Positions 6,642-15,398 of a stretch of 30,167 nt of DNA are shown here, in pieces. The DNA is taken from NCBI GenBank assembly GCA_002371155.1, contig DFGC01000004.1:1-30167 (forward strand). Reading direction: 5' to 3'. The stretch comes from Alphaproteobacteria bacterium UBA3760. GTDB taxonomy: Bacteria > Pseudomonadota > Alphaproteobacteria > Rs-D84. How positions within the stretch are numbered: position 1 is the first letter of the stretch; each line of letters begins with the position of its first letter. Under the pieces are notes generated by a model. It had not been told where the DNA came from. It did no database searches and saw nothing but the letters and a program-made list of their open reading frames with translations. A program made the position numbers and the translations under genes.

Positions 6642-7412
6642 ATGAATTGGAATCAAAATTTACCAATGCCTGTGGCAAGAAATCTGATGAAACATGAAAA
6701 ACCTGTAAATCGCATGCCAGAATTACCCGTTGCGACAACACATGCAAAAGCACCTGTGGCACGCACAAATACGGCAAAACCGACAAACGCCTATAAACAT
6801 TATATCATACCGACAATTACCGTCGTTTTTGGTGGCGCACATATTCGCATAACACATTTTCCAGTTGAACATTGGACACCAAAACATATTTCAAATGGTC
6901 GCGTTCGCAAACAATTTTTGCGTGATTGGCGCGAACCGGATGTTGAAATCGATAATTCTAAACAAGAAAATTTGGCAAATTTAGTCAAAGAATTGGAAGC
7001 CGAACAAAAAGCAAAACACAATATCACTGAACAAGAAAAACAATATAATATCGGTGTGATGTTGCAACATGCACGCGTTCAATCGTATGATTATAAAATA
7101 AATCAGGCTGCCATTGAATACGATATAAATACCGATATGGTTGAACACTTTAATAATTTGGAACAACATTTATTGAACAAATTTGCACAATACGCAAATT
7201 TAATCGCTGCAAGAAAAGCAACTGTGCCTGCGACAAAAAAACAGAAACAAAAACAAACAAATCCAATCCACAAAAAAGATGATAAAAAATATGTTTTGGC
7301 TGCAAATGCACGCAATCACGACAGAAATACACGCAAAACAAGACAGGCATTAAACAGTTTTCGTGGTATGCCAATTGCTGAAATACTTAAAGAAAACGGT
7401 TATCAAATGTAA
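6642..7412 (+). CDS. Basic cytoplasmic protein of unknown function
   Basis: 256 residues, unrecognised. The N-terminal ~50 residues are low-complexity, with repeated Pro-Val-Ala motifs (MPVARN, LPVATT, APVART). A short strand-rich core follows (YIIPTITVVFGGAHIRITHF, residues 54-73), then a long helical region rich in Glu, Gln and Lys (about 105-195) that could be coiled coil. After that come a Lys/Gln-rich linker and a basic tail ending SFRGMPIAEILKENGYQM. No signal peptide or membrane segment. AAAGGA lies 8 bases upstream and a terminator follows immediately. It could bind nucleic acid judging by charge, but this is a guess. Confidence 0.75.
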   Translation: MNWNQNLPMPVARNLMKHEKPVNRMPELPVATTHAKAPVARTNTAKPTNAYKHYIIPTITVVFGGAHIRITHFPVEHWTPKHISNGRVRKQFLRDWREPDVEIDNSKQENLANLVKELEAEQKAKHNITEQEKQYNIGVMLQHARVQSYDYKINQAAIEYDINTDMVEHFNNLEQHLLNKFAQYANLIAARKATVPATKKQKQKQTNPIHKKDDKKYVLAANARNHDRNTRKTRQALNSFRGMPIAEILKENGYQM

Positions 7413-7416
7413 AAAT

Positions 7417-7441
7417 CCCGCCATTTTGGCGGGTGTTTTTT
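7417..7441 (+). terminator. Terminator of the gene at 6642-7412
   Basis: Stem CCCGCC (7417-7422) / GGCGGG (7428-7433), 5-base loop, followed by TGTTTTTTT. Confidence 0.9.
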
Positions 7442-7457
7442 TCGATTTCTGTTTTTG

Positions 7458-7485
7458 TTGACATAATAATAATTTGGTGTAAAAT
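7458..7485 (+). promoter_or_regulatory. Promoter of the gene at 7507
   Basis: Perfect -35 TTGACA (7458-7463), 16-base spacer and -10 TAAAAT (7480-7485), leaving only about 15 bases of leader before the ATG. Confidence 0.7.
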
Positions 7486-7506
7486 ATATGTTATATCGAA
7501 CAAAAG

Positions 7507-8442
7507 ATGAAATCGATGAAGAAAAATTTTTTTACAAATCCGTTAAAGATTCGCAATCCAAAATTAGCATTGGCATGCATGTTGCCATTGGCTTTTGTTA
7601 TGTGCAGAAACTATGAAAAACATGTCGAACGCAATCGTTTGGATAATGAAATTTCCCAAGTAAAACAAGAAATACGCACTAATAAAAATCTACACATTGT
7701 GCGCGTTCCGCAAAAATTACGTGGCACACAAATTCGCTATAATAACGCGACCGATTCTGTGAATAAAAATGCCGATACCATGGATTGGTGTATGAATCAA
7801 AATGACAGTTTGCTTATGCGCGCATACAACAATTATGCCGAACGCGTTGGGCGTAATTTTCAAATGTCTGTGTTTTTACCAGATTCAGATATTGCCGTGT
7901 ATCAAAAATATGTATCACAATTAAATTCGTTTGACAGTGTCGATATGACCATCGAACACGCACGCAGACGCATATTGAACAATACCGCATCATTAAACGA
8001 TGTGTCTTTGTTTTTCGAATATATGCCTGATTCCATAAATCACGAATTACGCAATCCGTTGGGTTGGAATTTTTATATGGACACAACCAATGATGACACA
8101 TTGGAAATGTCAATGTATGGATTTACGGATTCTGTGTTATTTGGTGCATTAAAAAATGAAAAAAATTTGTTAAATAATGCGTGGATTAAAAATGGTTCTG
8201 TGGGAATAGATACAAATGATGTTTTTGGTTTTTTTGTGAATTATTTTTCACCGAATTTTTCTATACCGGAATTTGATTCTGTGCGCGAGAAATATAACCA
8301 CAACGACAGCATTATAAAATCGTATACACAATATTATGCAACGATGTCCGGGGCCGAGGATTCTTTACATAATTATTACCAAGATAGCATGAATGCGACA
8401 TTGGATTCTTTGATTACCCAACGAAACGCATTAGAAAAATAA
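7507..8442 (+). CDS. Membrane-anchored protein of unknown function
   Basis: 311 residues, unrecognised. After a basic N terminus, residues 20-33 are hydrophobic (LALACMLPLAFVMC), suggesting an uncleaved inner-membrane anchor; the Cys does not sit in a good lipobox. The rest is predicted soluble, rich in Asn and Asp, with repeated Asp-Ser motifs (PDSD, FDSVDMT, PDSINHE, FDSVREK, EDSLHNYYQDS), and it ends in a helix (NATLDSLITQRNALEK). The ribosome site is weak (AAAAG directly before the ATG). A second ATG three codons on is possible. It is transcribed alone, from its own promoter to its own terminator. Confidence 0.75.
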   Translation: MKSMKKNFFTNPLKIRNPKLALACMLPLAFVMCRNYEKHVERNRLDNEISQVKQEIRTNKNLHIVRVPQKLRGTQIRYNNATDSVNKNADTMDWCMNQNDSLLMRAYNNYAERVGRNFQMSVFLPDSDIAVYQKYVSQLNSFDSVDMTIEHARRRILNNTASLNDVSLFFEYMPDSINHELRNPLGWNFYMDTTNDDTLEMSMYGFTDSVLFGALKNEKNLLNNAWIKNGSVGIDTNDVFGFFVNYFSPNFSIPEFDSVREKYNHNDSIIKSYTQYYATMSGAEDSLHNYYQDSMNATLDSLITQRNALEK

Positions 8443-8444
8443 AG

Positions 8445-8468
8445 CGGGGCAAAATTGCCCCGTTTTTA
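8445..8468 (+). terminator. Terminator between convergent genes
   Basis: Stem CGGGGCAA (8445-8452) / TTGCCCCG (8455-8462) followed by TTTTT on the plus strand. The minus strand has a weaker T-rich tail (CTTTATTTTT), so it may also end the merR-type gene. Confidence 0.85.
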
Positions 8469-8858
8469 TTGGTTTGTTAAAATCTGTTTTGCGGTTTTTA
8501 ATAAATCCAACGCCGTGTCAATCGCATCATTTATACCGTTTGCATTGCCGATTGGCGCAGGTTGCGCGACATTTATCGTATTTGTCGTCGGTTGAAATTC
8601 GGTTGCCGCATTTGGCAAATTGCCATCGTGAATCAATTTTTTTACACCCGCGATTGTCAGACCGTTTTTATACAACAAATCACGAATAACATTTAATCGT
8701 TCGATTGTTTCCGCCCGATAATACCGACGACCGCCCGCCCCGGTGATTGGGCGAATTGCCGTCGGGAATTGCTTTTCCCAATAACGCAATGTGTGCGCCG
8801 GCACAGATAACCGCTTTGCCACATCATTTATTGAAACAAAGAATTCGTTGTTATCCAT
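8466..8858 (-). CDS. MerR-family transcriptional regulator
   Basis: 130 residues. The N-terminal ~75 residues are a classic MerR winged helix: INDVAKRLSVPAHTLRYWEKQFP (10-32), then a Gly-rich wing GAGGRRYYRAETIERLNVIRDLLYKNGLTIAGVKKLI. The C-terminal part is short, Asn/Pro-rich and ends in a helix (DAIDTALDLLKTAKQILTNQ); it lacks an obvious ligand-binding domain or Cys metal site. Such short MerR-like proteins are common in alphaproteobacteria, often near ihfA; here it follows gyrA by 12 bases with a GGGGG ribosome site, so the two are likely cotranscribed. Its target is not apparent. Confidence 0.9.
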   Translation of the reverse strand: MDNNEFFVSINDVAKRLSVPAHTLRYWEKQFPTAIRPITGAGGRRYYRAETIERLNVIRDLLYKNGLTIAGVKKLIHDGNLPNAATEFQPTTNTINVAQPAPIGNANGINDAIDTALDLLKTAKQILTNQ

Positions 8859-8870
8859 GCCATGCGCCCC

Positions 8871-11633
8871 CTATTCCGCAATCGCATCATTTTGTTCATT
8901 TAACGATTCATTTTCCGATGCCGTATCCACAACATCCGCGTCATCACCATCGGACACGATGGAAATCGCCGATACAACCTTTTCTTTTTCAGCGGTGCGG
9001 AACAAAGTCACGCCCGCGGTTGAACGACCCGCGATACGAACATCGGCGACGGGTGTACGAATAATTTTTCCACCGTCGGTGACCATGATGACATCTTGGT
9101 CGGCCGTCACCGGGAAAGACCCCGCCACAGCCGTATTTTTACCGCCCAATTTAATATTGGTAAATCCGTTTCCACCACGATGTGTTGTGCGATATTCATA
9201 CGACGATGTGCGTTTTCCAAATCCATTTTCAGAAATTGTTAAAATGAATTCTTCGGTTTCTGCCATTTTCGACATTTGTTCAGGTGTCAAAACCAAATCG
9301 GTTGCGGTATCTTCGTCCGCATCGCCCGCATCTTCGTCAATACCGGTCGCGGCACGACGCGCGGCGCGCGATTGTTTGATGTATGCCGCACGAACCGTCG
9401 CATCCATTTCACCATGATTCAACATCGCCATACCGATGATTTTATCGCCATTTGCAACATTTAATCCACGAACACCTGTTGAATTACGGCCTGCGAAAAC
9501 ACGAATTTCCGATACTGGGAATCGTATGCAACGACCACGATATGTTGCCAAGAATACATCTTGGTCCGCGGTGCATGGCAATACAGAAATCAAAGAATCG
9601 CCGTCATCCAATTTCATCGCAATTTTTCCATTTGCGCGTATTGAATCAAAATCCGCCATACGATTACGACGCACGGTTCCCGCACTGGTTGCGAACATCA
9701 AGAAATGTTCAACACCGGATTCTTGGACGCGTTTTACATCATCTTCGGGCACAGGTAAAATTGCCGTTATTGTTTCGCCCGATTCCAATGGCAATAAATT
9801 CACCAATGGACGACCCTTGCCGGCGGCAGTAGCCTCGGGCAATTTGTATGTTTTTAATTTATAGCATAAACCTTTGGACGAAAAGAATAACAATGGTGTG
9901 TGGGTGTTTGCAACGAACACCTGGACCACATAGTCATCATCTTTGGTTGTCATGGCATTGCGACCTTTGCCACCGCGTTTTTGTGCGCGATATGTATCCA
10001 ATGACACGCGTTTGATATAACCAGTATTCGATACAGTCACAACCATATCTTCGCGGGCGATTAAATCTTCGACATCAATATCCACAGACGCATCAGAAAT
10101 TTCCGTTCTGCGTTTCGACGACCAATTATCACGCACAGATGTCGTTTCGTCGCGAATAATTTGGATTATGCGTTCGTGACTGCCCAAAATATCCAATAAA
10201 TCTTTAATCTGTGCACCCAACTCTACCAAATCAGCATGCAATTTGTCGCGTTCCAACCCAGTCAATCTGTGCAGTTGCAATTCCAAAATTGCGCGCGCCT
10301 GGTCTTCGGACATATAGAACATGCCATCTTTGTAATCTGTATTTGGGTCATCAATCAATTCGATATACGATTGAATATCCGATGCCGGCCAACCACGCGA
10401 AATCAACGCAGTGCGCGCATCGTCCGGATTGGCACTGGATTTAATCAGTTCAATAACCGCATCCAAATTTCCAACCGCAACCGACAATCCCAACAATGTG
10501 TGTGCACGATTGCGAGCCTTGTTCAAATCGAATATTGTGCGACGACGGATAACCTCGGTTCGGAATTCGATAAACGCGTCCAAAACACCACGAATCGTGA
10601 ACAACATCGGACGACCACGATTCAACGCCATCATATTCACAGGGAAATTCGTTTGCATTTCTGTGTATTGGAACAAATGATTCAATACAACATCCGGTAT
10701 CGCATCGCGTTTTAATTCAATAACAATACGCAGACCTTCCTTGGACGATTCATCGCGAATTTCGGAAATACCCTCTATCTTTTTATCCTTGGACAATTCG
10801 GCGATTTTAACAATCATTTGCGCCTTGTTCACCTGGTACGGAATTTCATCAACAACAATCGCATCGTGGTCATGAATAATTTCGTTGTGTGTTTTTGCAC
10901 GAACAATTATCGAACCGCGTCCCGTTGTATGCGCACGATACGCACCCGCGCGCCCCATAATAACCGCACCCGTTGGAAAATCAGGTCCCGGAATAATTTC
11001 GAACAATTCGTCATCGGTAATATTCGCATTATCCAATATCGCCAGTATCCCGTTGCAAACCTCGGCCAGGTTGTATGTCGGAACATTGGTTGCCATACCA
11101 ACCGCAATACCCGACCCACCGTTTATCAAGAAATTTGGAAACTTGGTTGGCAAAACAACCGGTTCTTGTAATGTGCCATCAAAATTCGGTTGCCAATCGA
11201 CCGTATCTTTGTCCATATCATCCATCAAGGACGCCCCCAGTTTGGAAAGCCGCGCCTCGGTATAACGCATGGCCGCCGGTTTATCACCATCACGCGAACC
11301 AAAGTTACCCTGGCCTTGGACCAATGTTTCACCCATGGAAAAATCCTGGGCCATACGCGCCATAGCCTCGTAAATAGATGAATCACCGTGCGGGTGATAT
11401 TTACCCATAACATCACCGACAATACGCGCCGATTTTACCGTCGATTTCGTTGCCGGCGCAACATCATTCATAACATACAAAATACGGCGATGCACCGGTT
11501 TGCACCCATCACGCACATCCGGCAAAGCACGGTCCACAATAACAGACATCGCGTAATCTAAAAACGATGAACGCATTTCATGTTCCAATGATGATTGTGG
11601 AATTTTTATTTCTTTGATTTCATTTTCTGACAT
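8871..11633 (-). CDS. gyrA: DNA gyrase subunit A
   Basis: 920 residues, the breakage-reunion subunit of the type II topoisomerase that introduces negative supercoils. The 5Y-CAP region is intact with the catalytic Tyr124 in AAMRYTEARL. The quinolone pocket GKYHPHGDSSIYE has Ser85 at the E. coli Ser83 position and Glu89 at the Asp87 position. The GyrA box QKRGGKG (551-557) starts the DNA-wrapping C-terminal domain, so this is GyrA, not ParC. That domain carries an acidic insert (EDAGDADEDTATD, about 745-760), and the protein ends in an acidic Asp/Glu/Asn tail of about 25 residues. AGGGGA precedes the ATG. It is the first gene of a likely unit with the MerR-type regulator. Confidence 0.98.
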   Translation of the reverse strand: MSENEIKEIKIPQSSLEHEMRSSFLDYAMSVIVDRALPDVRDGCKPVHRRILYVMNDVAPATKSTVKSARIVGDVMGKYHPHGDSSIYEAMARMAQDFSMGETLVQGQGNFGSRDGDKPAAMRYTEARLSKLGASLMDDMDKDTVDWQPNFDGTLQEPVVLPTKFPNFLINGGSGIAVGMATNVPTYNLAEVCNGILAILDNANITDDELFEIIPGPDFPTGAVIMGRAGAYRAHTTGRGSIIVRAKTHNEIIHDHDAIVVDEIPYQVNKAQMIVKIAELSKDKKIEGISEIRDESSKEGLRIVIELKRDAIPDVVLNHLFQYTEMQTNFPVNMMALNRGRPMLFTIRGVLDAFIEFRTEVIRRRTIFDLNKARNRAHTLLGLSVAVGNLDAVIELIKSSANPDDARTALISRGWPASDIQSYIELIDDPNTDYKDGMFYMSEDQARAILELQLHRLTGLERDKLHADLVELGAQIKDLLDILGSHERIIQIIRDETTSVRDNWSSKRRTEISDASVDIDVEDLIAREDMVVTVSNTGYIKRVSLDTYRAQKRGGKGRNAMTTKDDDYVVQVFVANTHTPLLFFSSKGLCYKLKTYKLPEATAAGKGRPLVNLLPLESGETITAILPVPEDDVKRVQESGVEHFLMFATSAGTVRRNRMADFDSIRANGKIAMKLDDGDSLISVLPCTADQDVFLATYRGRCIRFPVSEIRVFAGRNSTGVRGLNVANGDKIIGMAMLNHGEMDATVRAAYIKQSRAARRAATGIDEDAGDADEDTATDLVLTPEQMSKMAETEEFILTISENGFGKRTSSYEYRTTHRGGNGFTNIKLGGKNTAVAGSFPVTADQDVIMVTDGGKIIRTPVADVRIAGRSTAGVTLFRTAEKEKVVSAISIVSDGDDADVVDTASENESLNEQNDAIAE

Positions 11634-11663
11634 ACTTTATTTTCCCCTATTTATTGTATATGA

Positions 11664-11693
11664 ACATTAGCAAATTTTTGCCCGTTTGGTCAA
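11664..11693 (-). promoter_or_regulatory. Candidate gyrA promoter
   Basis: Minus-strand -35 TTGACC (11688-11693), 18-base spacer and -10 TAATGT (11664-11669), 30 bases before the gyrA start. Moderate match only. It is back-to-back with the promoter at 11716-11743. Confidence 0.4.
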
Positions 11694-11715
11694 GAAATAA
11701 AGCCAAAAAAACCAT

Positions 11716-11743
11716 TTGACAAACCATATCTTTGTATTATCAT
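11716..11743 (+). promoter_or_regulatory. Promoter of the 34-residue membrane peptide and possibly rpmH
   Basis: Perfect -35 TTGACA (11716-11721), 16-base spacer and -10 TATCAT (11738-11743), about 37 bases before the start at 11781. No terminator lies before rpmH, so this promoter may serve both. Confidence 0.7.
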
Positions 11744-11780
11744 AACAGTATAAATGTATACAACCCAAAGGGGGCAAAAT

Positions 11781-11885
11781 ATGAACAAATTTTTCTTGCC
11801 ATTATGGAATTTATTTTTGGCATTGTTTGTTTATTTTGTTGTTCTGGAAGTATTGAAAAAAGTTGGTTTAGTAAAATCTAAATAA
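11781..11885 (+). CDS. 34-residue membrane peptide, unknown function
   Basis: A short frame with strong support: ATG preceded by AGGGGG 7 bases upstream, its own consensus promoter, and a protein-like composition. The peptide starts MNKFFLPLWNLFLALFVYFV and ends VLEVLKKVGLVKSK. One hydrophobic helix (about residues 4-24) is followed by a Lys-rich tail, typical of small single-pass inner-membrane proteins with the tail in the cytoplasm. It lies 57 bases upstream of rpmH on the same strand, so they may be cotranscribed. I know no family for it. Confidence 0.7.
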   Translation: MNKFFLPLWNLFLALFVYFVVLEVLKKVGLVKSK

Positions 11886-11942
11886 AAAAAGGTTGCGTTT
11901 TTATAAAAATATGTTTTAATAGAATGGCAAAAGGATTTAATT

Positions 11943-12095
11943 ATGGCAACAAAAAGAACTTATCAACCATCGAAAACCCGTCGTGTTAAAACACATGGTT
12001 TCCGTGAAAAAATGGCAACAAAAAGCGGACGCGATGTTTTGAATCGTCGTCGTGCCAAGGGACGCGCCCGTTTGGCGGTTTCTGCAATAAATTAA
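11943..12095 (+). CDS. rpmH: 50S ribosomal protein L34
   Basis: 50 residues. It matches bacterial L34 throughout: KRTYQPSKTRR, the THGFREKMATKSGRDVL core and RRRAKGRARLAVS at the end, compared with KRTFQPS, SHGFRARMATKNGRQVL and RRRAKGRARLTVS in E. coli. It is a large-subunit protein that binds 23S rRNA. The start is preceded by AAAAGGA. The usual rpmH-rnpA-yidC order is not kept: a terminator follows directly and the next gene is convergent. Confidence 0.97.
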   Translation: MATKRTYQPSKTRRVKTHGFREKMATKSGRDVLNRRRAKGRARLAVSAIN

Positions 12096-12098
12096 AAA

Positions 12099-12122
12099 AT
12101 CCGGCAATCGCCGGTTTTTTTT
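12099..12122 (+). terminator. rpmH terminator
   Basis: Stem CCGGC (12101-12105) / GCCGG (12110-12114), 4-base loop and eight T residues, directly after the rpmH stop codon. Confidence 0.9.
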
Positions 12123-12134
12123 ATTTTTATACAC

Positions 12135-12166
12135 AAAAAAACGCAATCAAATCGATTGCGTTTTTT
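12135..12166. terminator. Bidirectional terminator
   Basis: AAAAAACGCAATC pairs with GATTGCGTTTTTT around a 5-base loop, with T runs on both strands. On the minus strand it ends the thioesterase transcript; on the plus strand it backs up the rpmH terminator. Confidence 0.85.
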
Positions 12167-12176
12167 ATCGCAAATT

Positions 12177-12914
12177 TTAATCGTTTGTGCGCCAATGACA
12201 CACAACCGTTGCGTGCTGTGTATCACCGGTCATAATACGATGGTATGATGTATCGGGTTCCAGTTTTACATGAATTTGAACCTCGGGCGTGATGGCAGGT
12301 ATTTCATGTTCAAAATAAATTTCAATCCCAGATAAAGTATGCGTATTGCGGAATTCAAATCCGACACTTTCCGTCGCCCAAACCGCATAGACCGCATTGT
12401 TGATGTGTTGATTTACATCCACATCATCAAAACGACATTTCATAACATGTATTTTTTCAGCATCAAATTTCGGTGCTTTATCAAAATCGCGTTCCCATGT
12501 GCGTTCGTTGATACTGCCCCAATCGGGCAATTCATCATTTAACCGCAACAAACGACGCGTATTTAAGTTTATCAACACCCATTGTGATGTTGCACGAATC
12601 ATTAAACGATTATCGTCCGCACTGCGGATTTCATAATCACGATACGAACGCAAACCGTTATGATATGATGGCCAAGTTTTCAGAACAACCCGGTCCTTGA
12701 ATTTCGGTAATTCGATAATATCGACCATATTGTGTGTCACAACCCATGCGATATTGTGTTCTTCGCAATATGTGCGACCGGCACCCAATACCTCGGCATG
12801 GGTTGCGGCGGCACCCTGCAAAAAATTCATCAACATAATTGGACGCAAATAACCATATCGGTCACATTGGTATGATTTAACCAATATATTTTGCGTATGT
12901 TTTGTAATCTCCAT
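12177..12914 (-). CDS. Acyl-ACP thioesterase
   Basis: 245 residues, a double hotdog protein of the FatA/FatB-type acyl-ACP thioesterase family (PF01643). It should release free fatty acids from acyl carrier protein in the cytoplasm. The first hotdog has the SYQCDRYGYLRPIMLMNFLQ start, with an AWVVTHNMVDIIELPKFKDRV strand pair and a WPSYHNGLRSYRDYEI segment. The second carries the catalytic block DVDVNQHINNAVY with Asp166, Asn168 and His170. No signal peptide. The ATG overlaps the valS stop in TAATG, so translation is coupled to valS. The length fits bacterial members. Confidence 0.92.
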   Translation of the reverse strand: MEITKHTQNILVKSYQCDRYGYLRPIMLMNFLQGAAATHAEVLGAGRTYCEEHNIAWVVTHNMVDIIELPKFKDRVVLKTWPSYHNGLRSYRDYEIRSADDNRLMIRATSQWVLINLNTRRLLRLNDELPDWGSINERTWERDFDKAPKFDAEKIHVMKCRFDDVDVNQHINNAVYAVWATESVGFEFRNTHTLSGIEIYFEHEIPAITPEVQIHVKLEPDTSYHRIMTGDTQHATVVCHWRTND

Positions 12915-15319
12915 TATTTTCCCTCTGATTTATTTTCAGCAACAACAAAATCAACCGCATCGCCCAACACTATTTCATTTGCGCGTGCCGCAGATTTTAT
13001 CAATCCATGCAACACAATATCGGTATCGCGTGGGATTGTCAATGTCTCCAATTTCGCACCGTTGCCAACCTTGCGTTCTGTGCGCAGACCACGAACATTT
13101 TTCAATATTTCCAGCGCAACATCCATTTTCGCAACATCGGTTTCGTATTCAGAATTCACATCCGGATATTGTGTCAGGTGTAATGTTTCGCCACCTTCGA
13201 CATCTTTATAAATTTTTTGCCATAATTCTTCGGTGATAAACGGAATAAATGGTGCATACAAACCAATTATTGCACGCAACACCGTGTATAATGTCCATTG
13301 TGCAGACAATTTTGATTCCGGGCTATATTTTTCCGGCGACCAAAAACGGTCTTTGATAAATTCCAAATATTGGTCACAGAAAATTTCCCAGAAAAAACCG
13401 TCCACTGCGACGCGCGCATTGAAATTATCATATTTATCCAAATTACGACGAACATCCGCAATCGTTTTATTTAATTCATGCAACACCCAACGGTCTTCGA
13501 TAAAGCGTTCAGCAACCGGGATTTGTTTCGATGTTTTTGGGTCAAAATCAGTCAAATTCATCAACACATATTTCGACGCATTCCATAACTTGGTCAATAA
13601 TTTAGAACCGCGTTTAACCTCGTCATCGCTGTATCGTAAATCAGTCCCGATTGGTGCGGTTGCAATCCAATAACGCAATGCGTCGGCACCAAATTTTTCA
13701 ACCGCATCCAATGGGTCGGTACCAATACCCTTGGTCTTTGACATTTTTCGCCCATGTGCATCACGCACCAATCCGTGAAAATTCACAGTCTTGATTGGAA
13801 CATCACCCATGACATACATGCCCATCATCATCATACGCGCGACCCAGAAAAATATAATATCGGCCGCCGTGTATAACAAATCTGTTGGATAATATTTTTT
13901 CAATTCCGATGTATCGTCCGGCCACCCCAATGTTGAAAACGGCCACAATCCCGATGAAAACCATGTATCCAATACATCTGGGTCGCGTGTCAATTTTTTA
14001 CCACCCGATTGTTTTATCGCGTCCGCCTCGGTTTCGGCAACATAAACATTACCCGCATCGTCATACCATGCCGGGATATGATGTCCCCACCATAACTGAC
14101 GCGAAATTGTCCATGGACGAATTTCACGCATCCATGCCATAAATAAATTATATCTGTGTTCAGGAATAAATTTAACACGACCGGATTCCACCGCACGAAT
14201 CACCGGTTCCGCTAATTTTTTCGCATCAACAAACCATTGTGTGGTCAACATCGGTTCAACCGGCACACCCCCGCGTTCAGAATATGGGATTTGCATAATT
14301 TTATCTTCGATTTTAACCAACAAACCAGCGGCATCTATATCCGAAATAATTTCTTGGCGCGCAACATAACGGTCCATGCCGCGATATTTTTCAGGCACAA
14401 CATCGGCATCATTTAATTTCGCATCACGCGTAAAAATACAAACCGGGGTTAAATTATGACGAAGTCCAACCTCGTAATCGTCATAATCGTGTGCAGGTGT
14501 GATTTTCACCGCACCGGTTCCCTTGTCTGGGTCAGCATGCACATCGGCGATAATTGGAATTTCAATATCGGTCAATGGAATAATCGCGCGTTTCCCAATC
14601 AAATGTTTCAATTTTTCGTTATCGGGATGAATTGCGATTGCCTGGTCACCAAATAATGTTTCCGGACGCGTTGTTGCAATTTCAACAAAACCGCCGCCTT
14701 TAATAGGATAATTAAAATAGTAAAATTTACCGTGTTCTTCGCGGGGTTCAACCTCTAAATCTGATACAGATGTTTGTTGTTTTGGGCACCAATTCACCAA
14801 GCGTTTTTCACGATAAATCAAACCCTCGTTATACATTTTTACAAACAATTTTGTGACCGCATGCGACAAACCGTCATCCATTGTGAACCTTTCACGATGC
14901 CATACCGGGGTCACACCCAATATGTGCAACTGTTTCATGATTTGGCCACCTTTGTCATTTTTCCATTTCCACGCAGCGTCCAATTTTTCATCCAATGACA
15001 ATGTCGCCGGATTTATTCCACGTTTTGACAAATCGCGTTCAACCAACAACTGGGTCGCAATAGATGCGTGGTCGGTTCCCGGTTGCCACAAAACATCAAA
15101 ACCCGCCATGCGTTTATAACGGCACATTATGTCCATCAACACATTATCCAATGCGTGCCCCATGTGCAAACTACCCGTCACATTTGGTGGCGGCATCATT
15201 GTGCAAAATGATTTTTTATTGGAATTGACATCGTTATCCCAAAAATTATTTTTATCCCAAAACTCTTGGATTCTGGATTCAAATTCACGCGTTGTATTTT
15301 TGCCAAGTTCGATATTCAT
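12914..15319 (-). CDS. valS: Valine-tRNA ligase (short type)
   Basis: 801 residues, class I aminoacyl-tRNA synthetase charging tRNA-Val. The HIGH signature is HMGH (52-55) in PPPNVTGSLHMGHA. The editing domain is present (ATTRPETLFGDQAIAIHP, about 215-232; GTGAVKITPAHDYDDYEVG). The KMSKS loop reads KMSKT (525-529) within GRKMSKTKGIGTDP. The anticodon-binding domain follows (FITEELW), but the C-terminal coiled-coil arm of the ~950-residue E. coli type is missing. This shorter form resembles the ValRS of Rickettsia-type alphaproteobacteria. It is cotranscribed with the thioesterase. A GGGGC lies before the ATG. Confidence 0.97.
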   Translation of the reverse strand: MNIELGKNTTREFESRIQEFWDKNNFWDNDVNSNKKSFCTMMPPPNVTGSLHMGHALDNVLMDIMCRYKRMAGFDVLWQPGTDHASIATQLLVERDLSKRGINPATLSLDEKLDAAWKWKNDKGGQIMKQLHILGVTPVWHRERFTMDDGLSHAVTKLFVKMYNEGLIYREKRLVNWCPKQQTSVSDLEVEPREEHGKFYYFNYPIKGGGFVEIATTRPETLFGDQAIAIHPDNEKLKHLIGKRAIIPLTDIEIPIIADVHADPDKGTGAVKITPAHDYDDYEVGLRHNLTPVCIFTRDAKLNDADVVPEKYRGMDRYVARQEIISDIDAAGLLVKIEDKIMQIPYSERGGVPVEPMLTTQWFVDAKKLAEPVIRAVESGRVKFIPEHRYNLFMAWMREIRPWTISRQLWWGHHIPAWYDDAGNVYVAETEADAIKQSGGKKLTRDPDVLDTWFSSGLWPFSTLGWPDDTSELKKYYPTDLLYTAADIIFFWVARMMMMGMYVMGDVPIKTVNFHGLVRDAHGRKMSKTKGIGTDPLDAVEKFGADALRYWIATAPIGTDLRYSDDEVKRGSKLLTKLWNASKYVLMNLTDFDPKTSKQIPVAERFIEDRWVLHELNKTIADVRRNLDKYDNFNARVAVDGFFWEIFCDQYLEFIKDRFWSPEKYSPESKLSAQWTLYTVLRAIIGLYAPFIPFITEELWQKIYKDVEGGETLHLTQYPDVNSEYETDVAKMDVALEILKNVRGLRTERKVGNGAKLETLTIPRDTDIVLHGLIKSAARANEIVLGDAVDFVVAENKSEGK

Positions 15320-15398
15320 TTTTGTGCCCCGTATCTTGTAAAACTATTGCATGCCGATTTTACAACAAATAAAAGCAAAATCAAGTATTTCAACAAAT

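Noticed and set aside
8871..11633. Quinolone-resistance change in gyrA
   Set aside because: Ser85 is intact and Glu at the Asp87 position can be natural in a lineage; resistance cannot be claimed from this.
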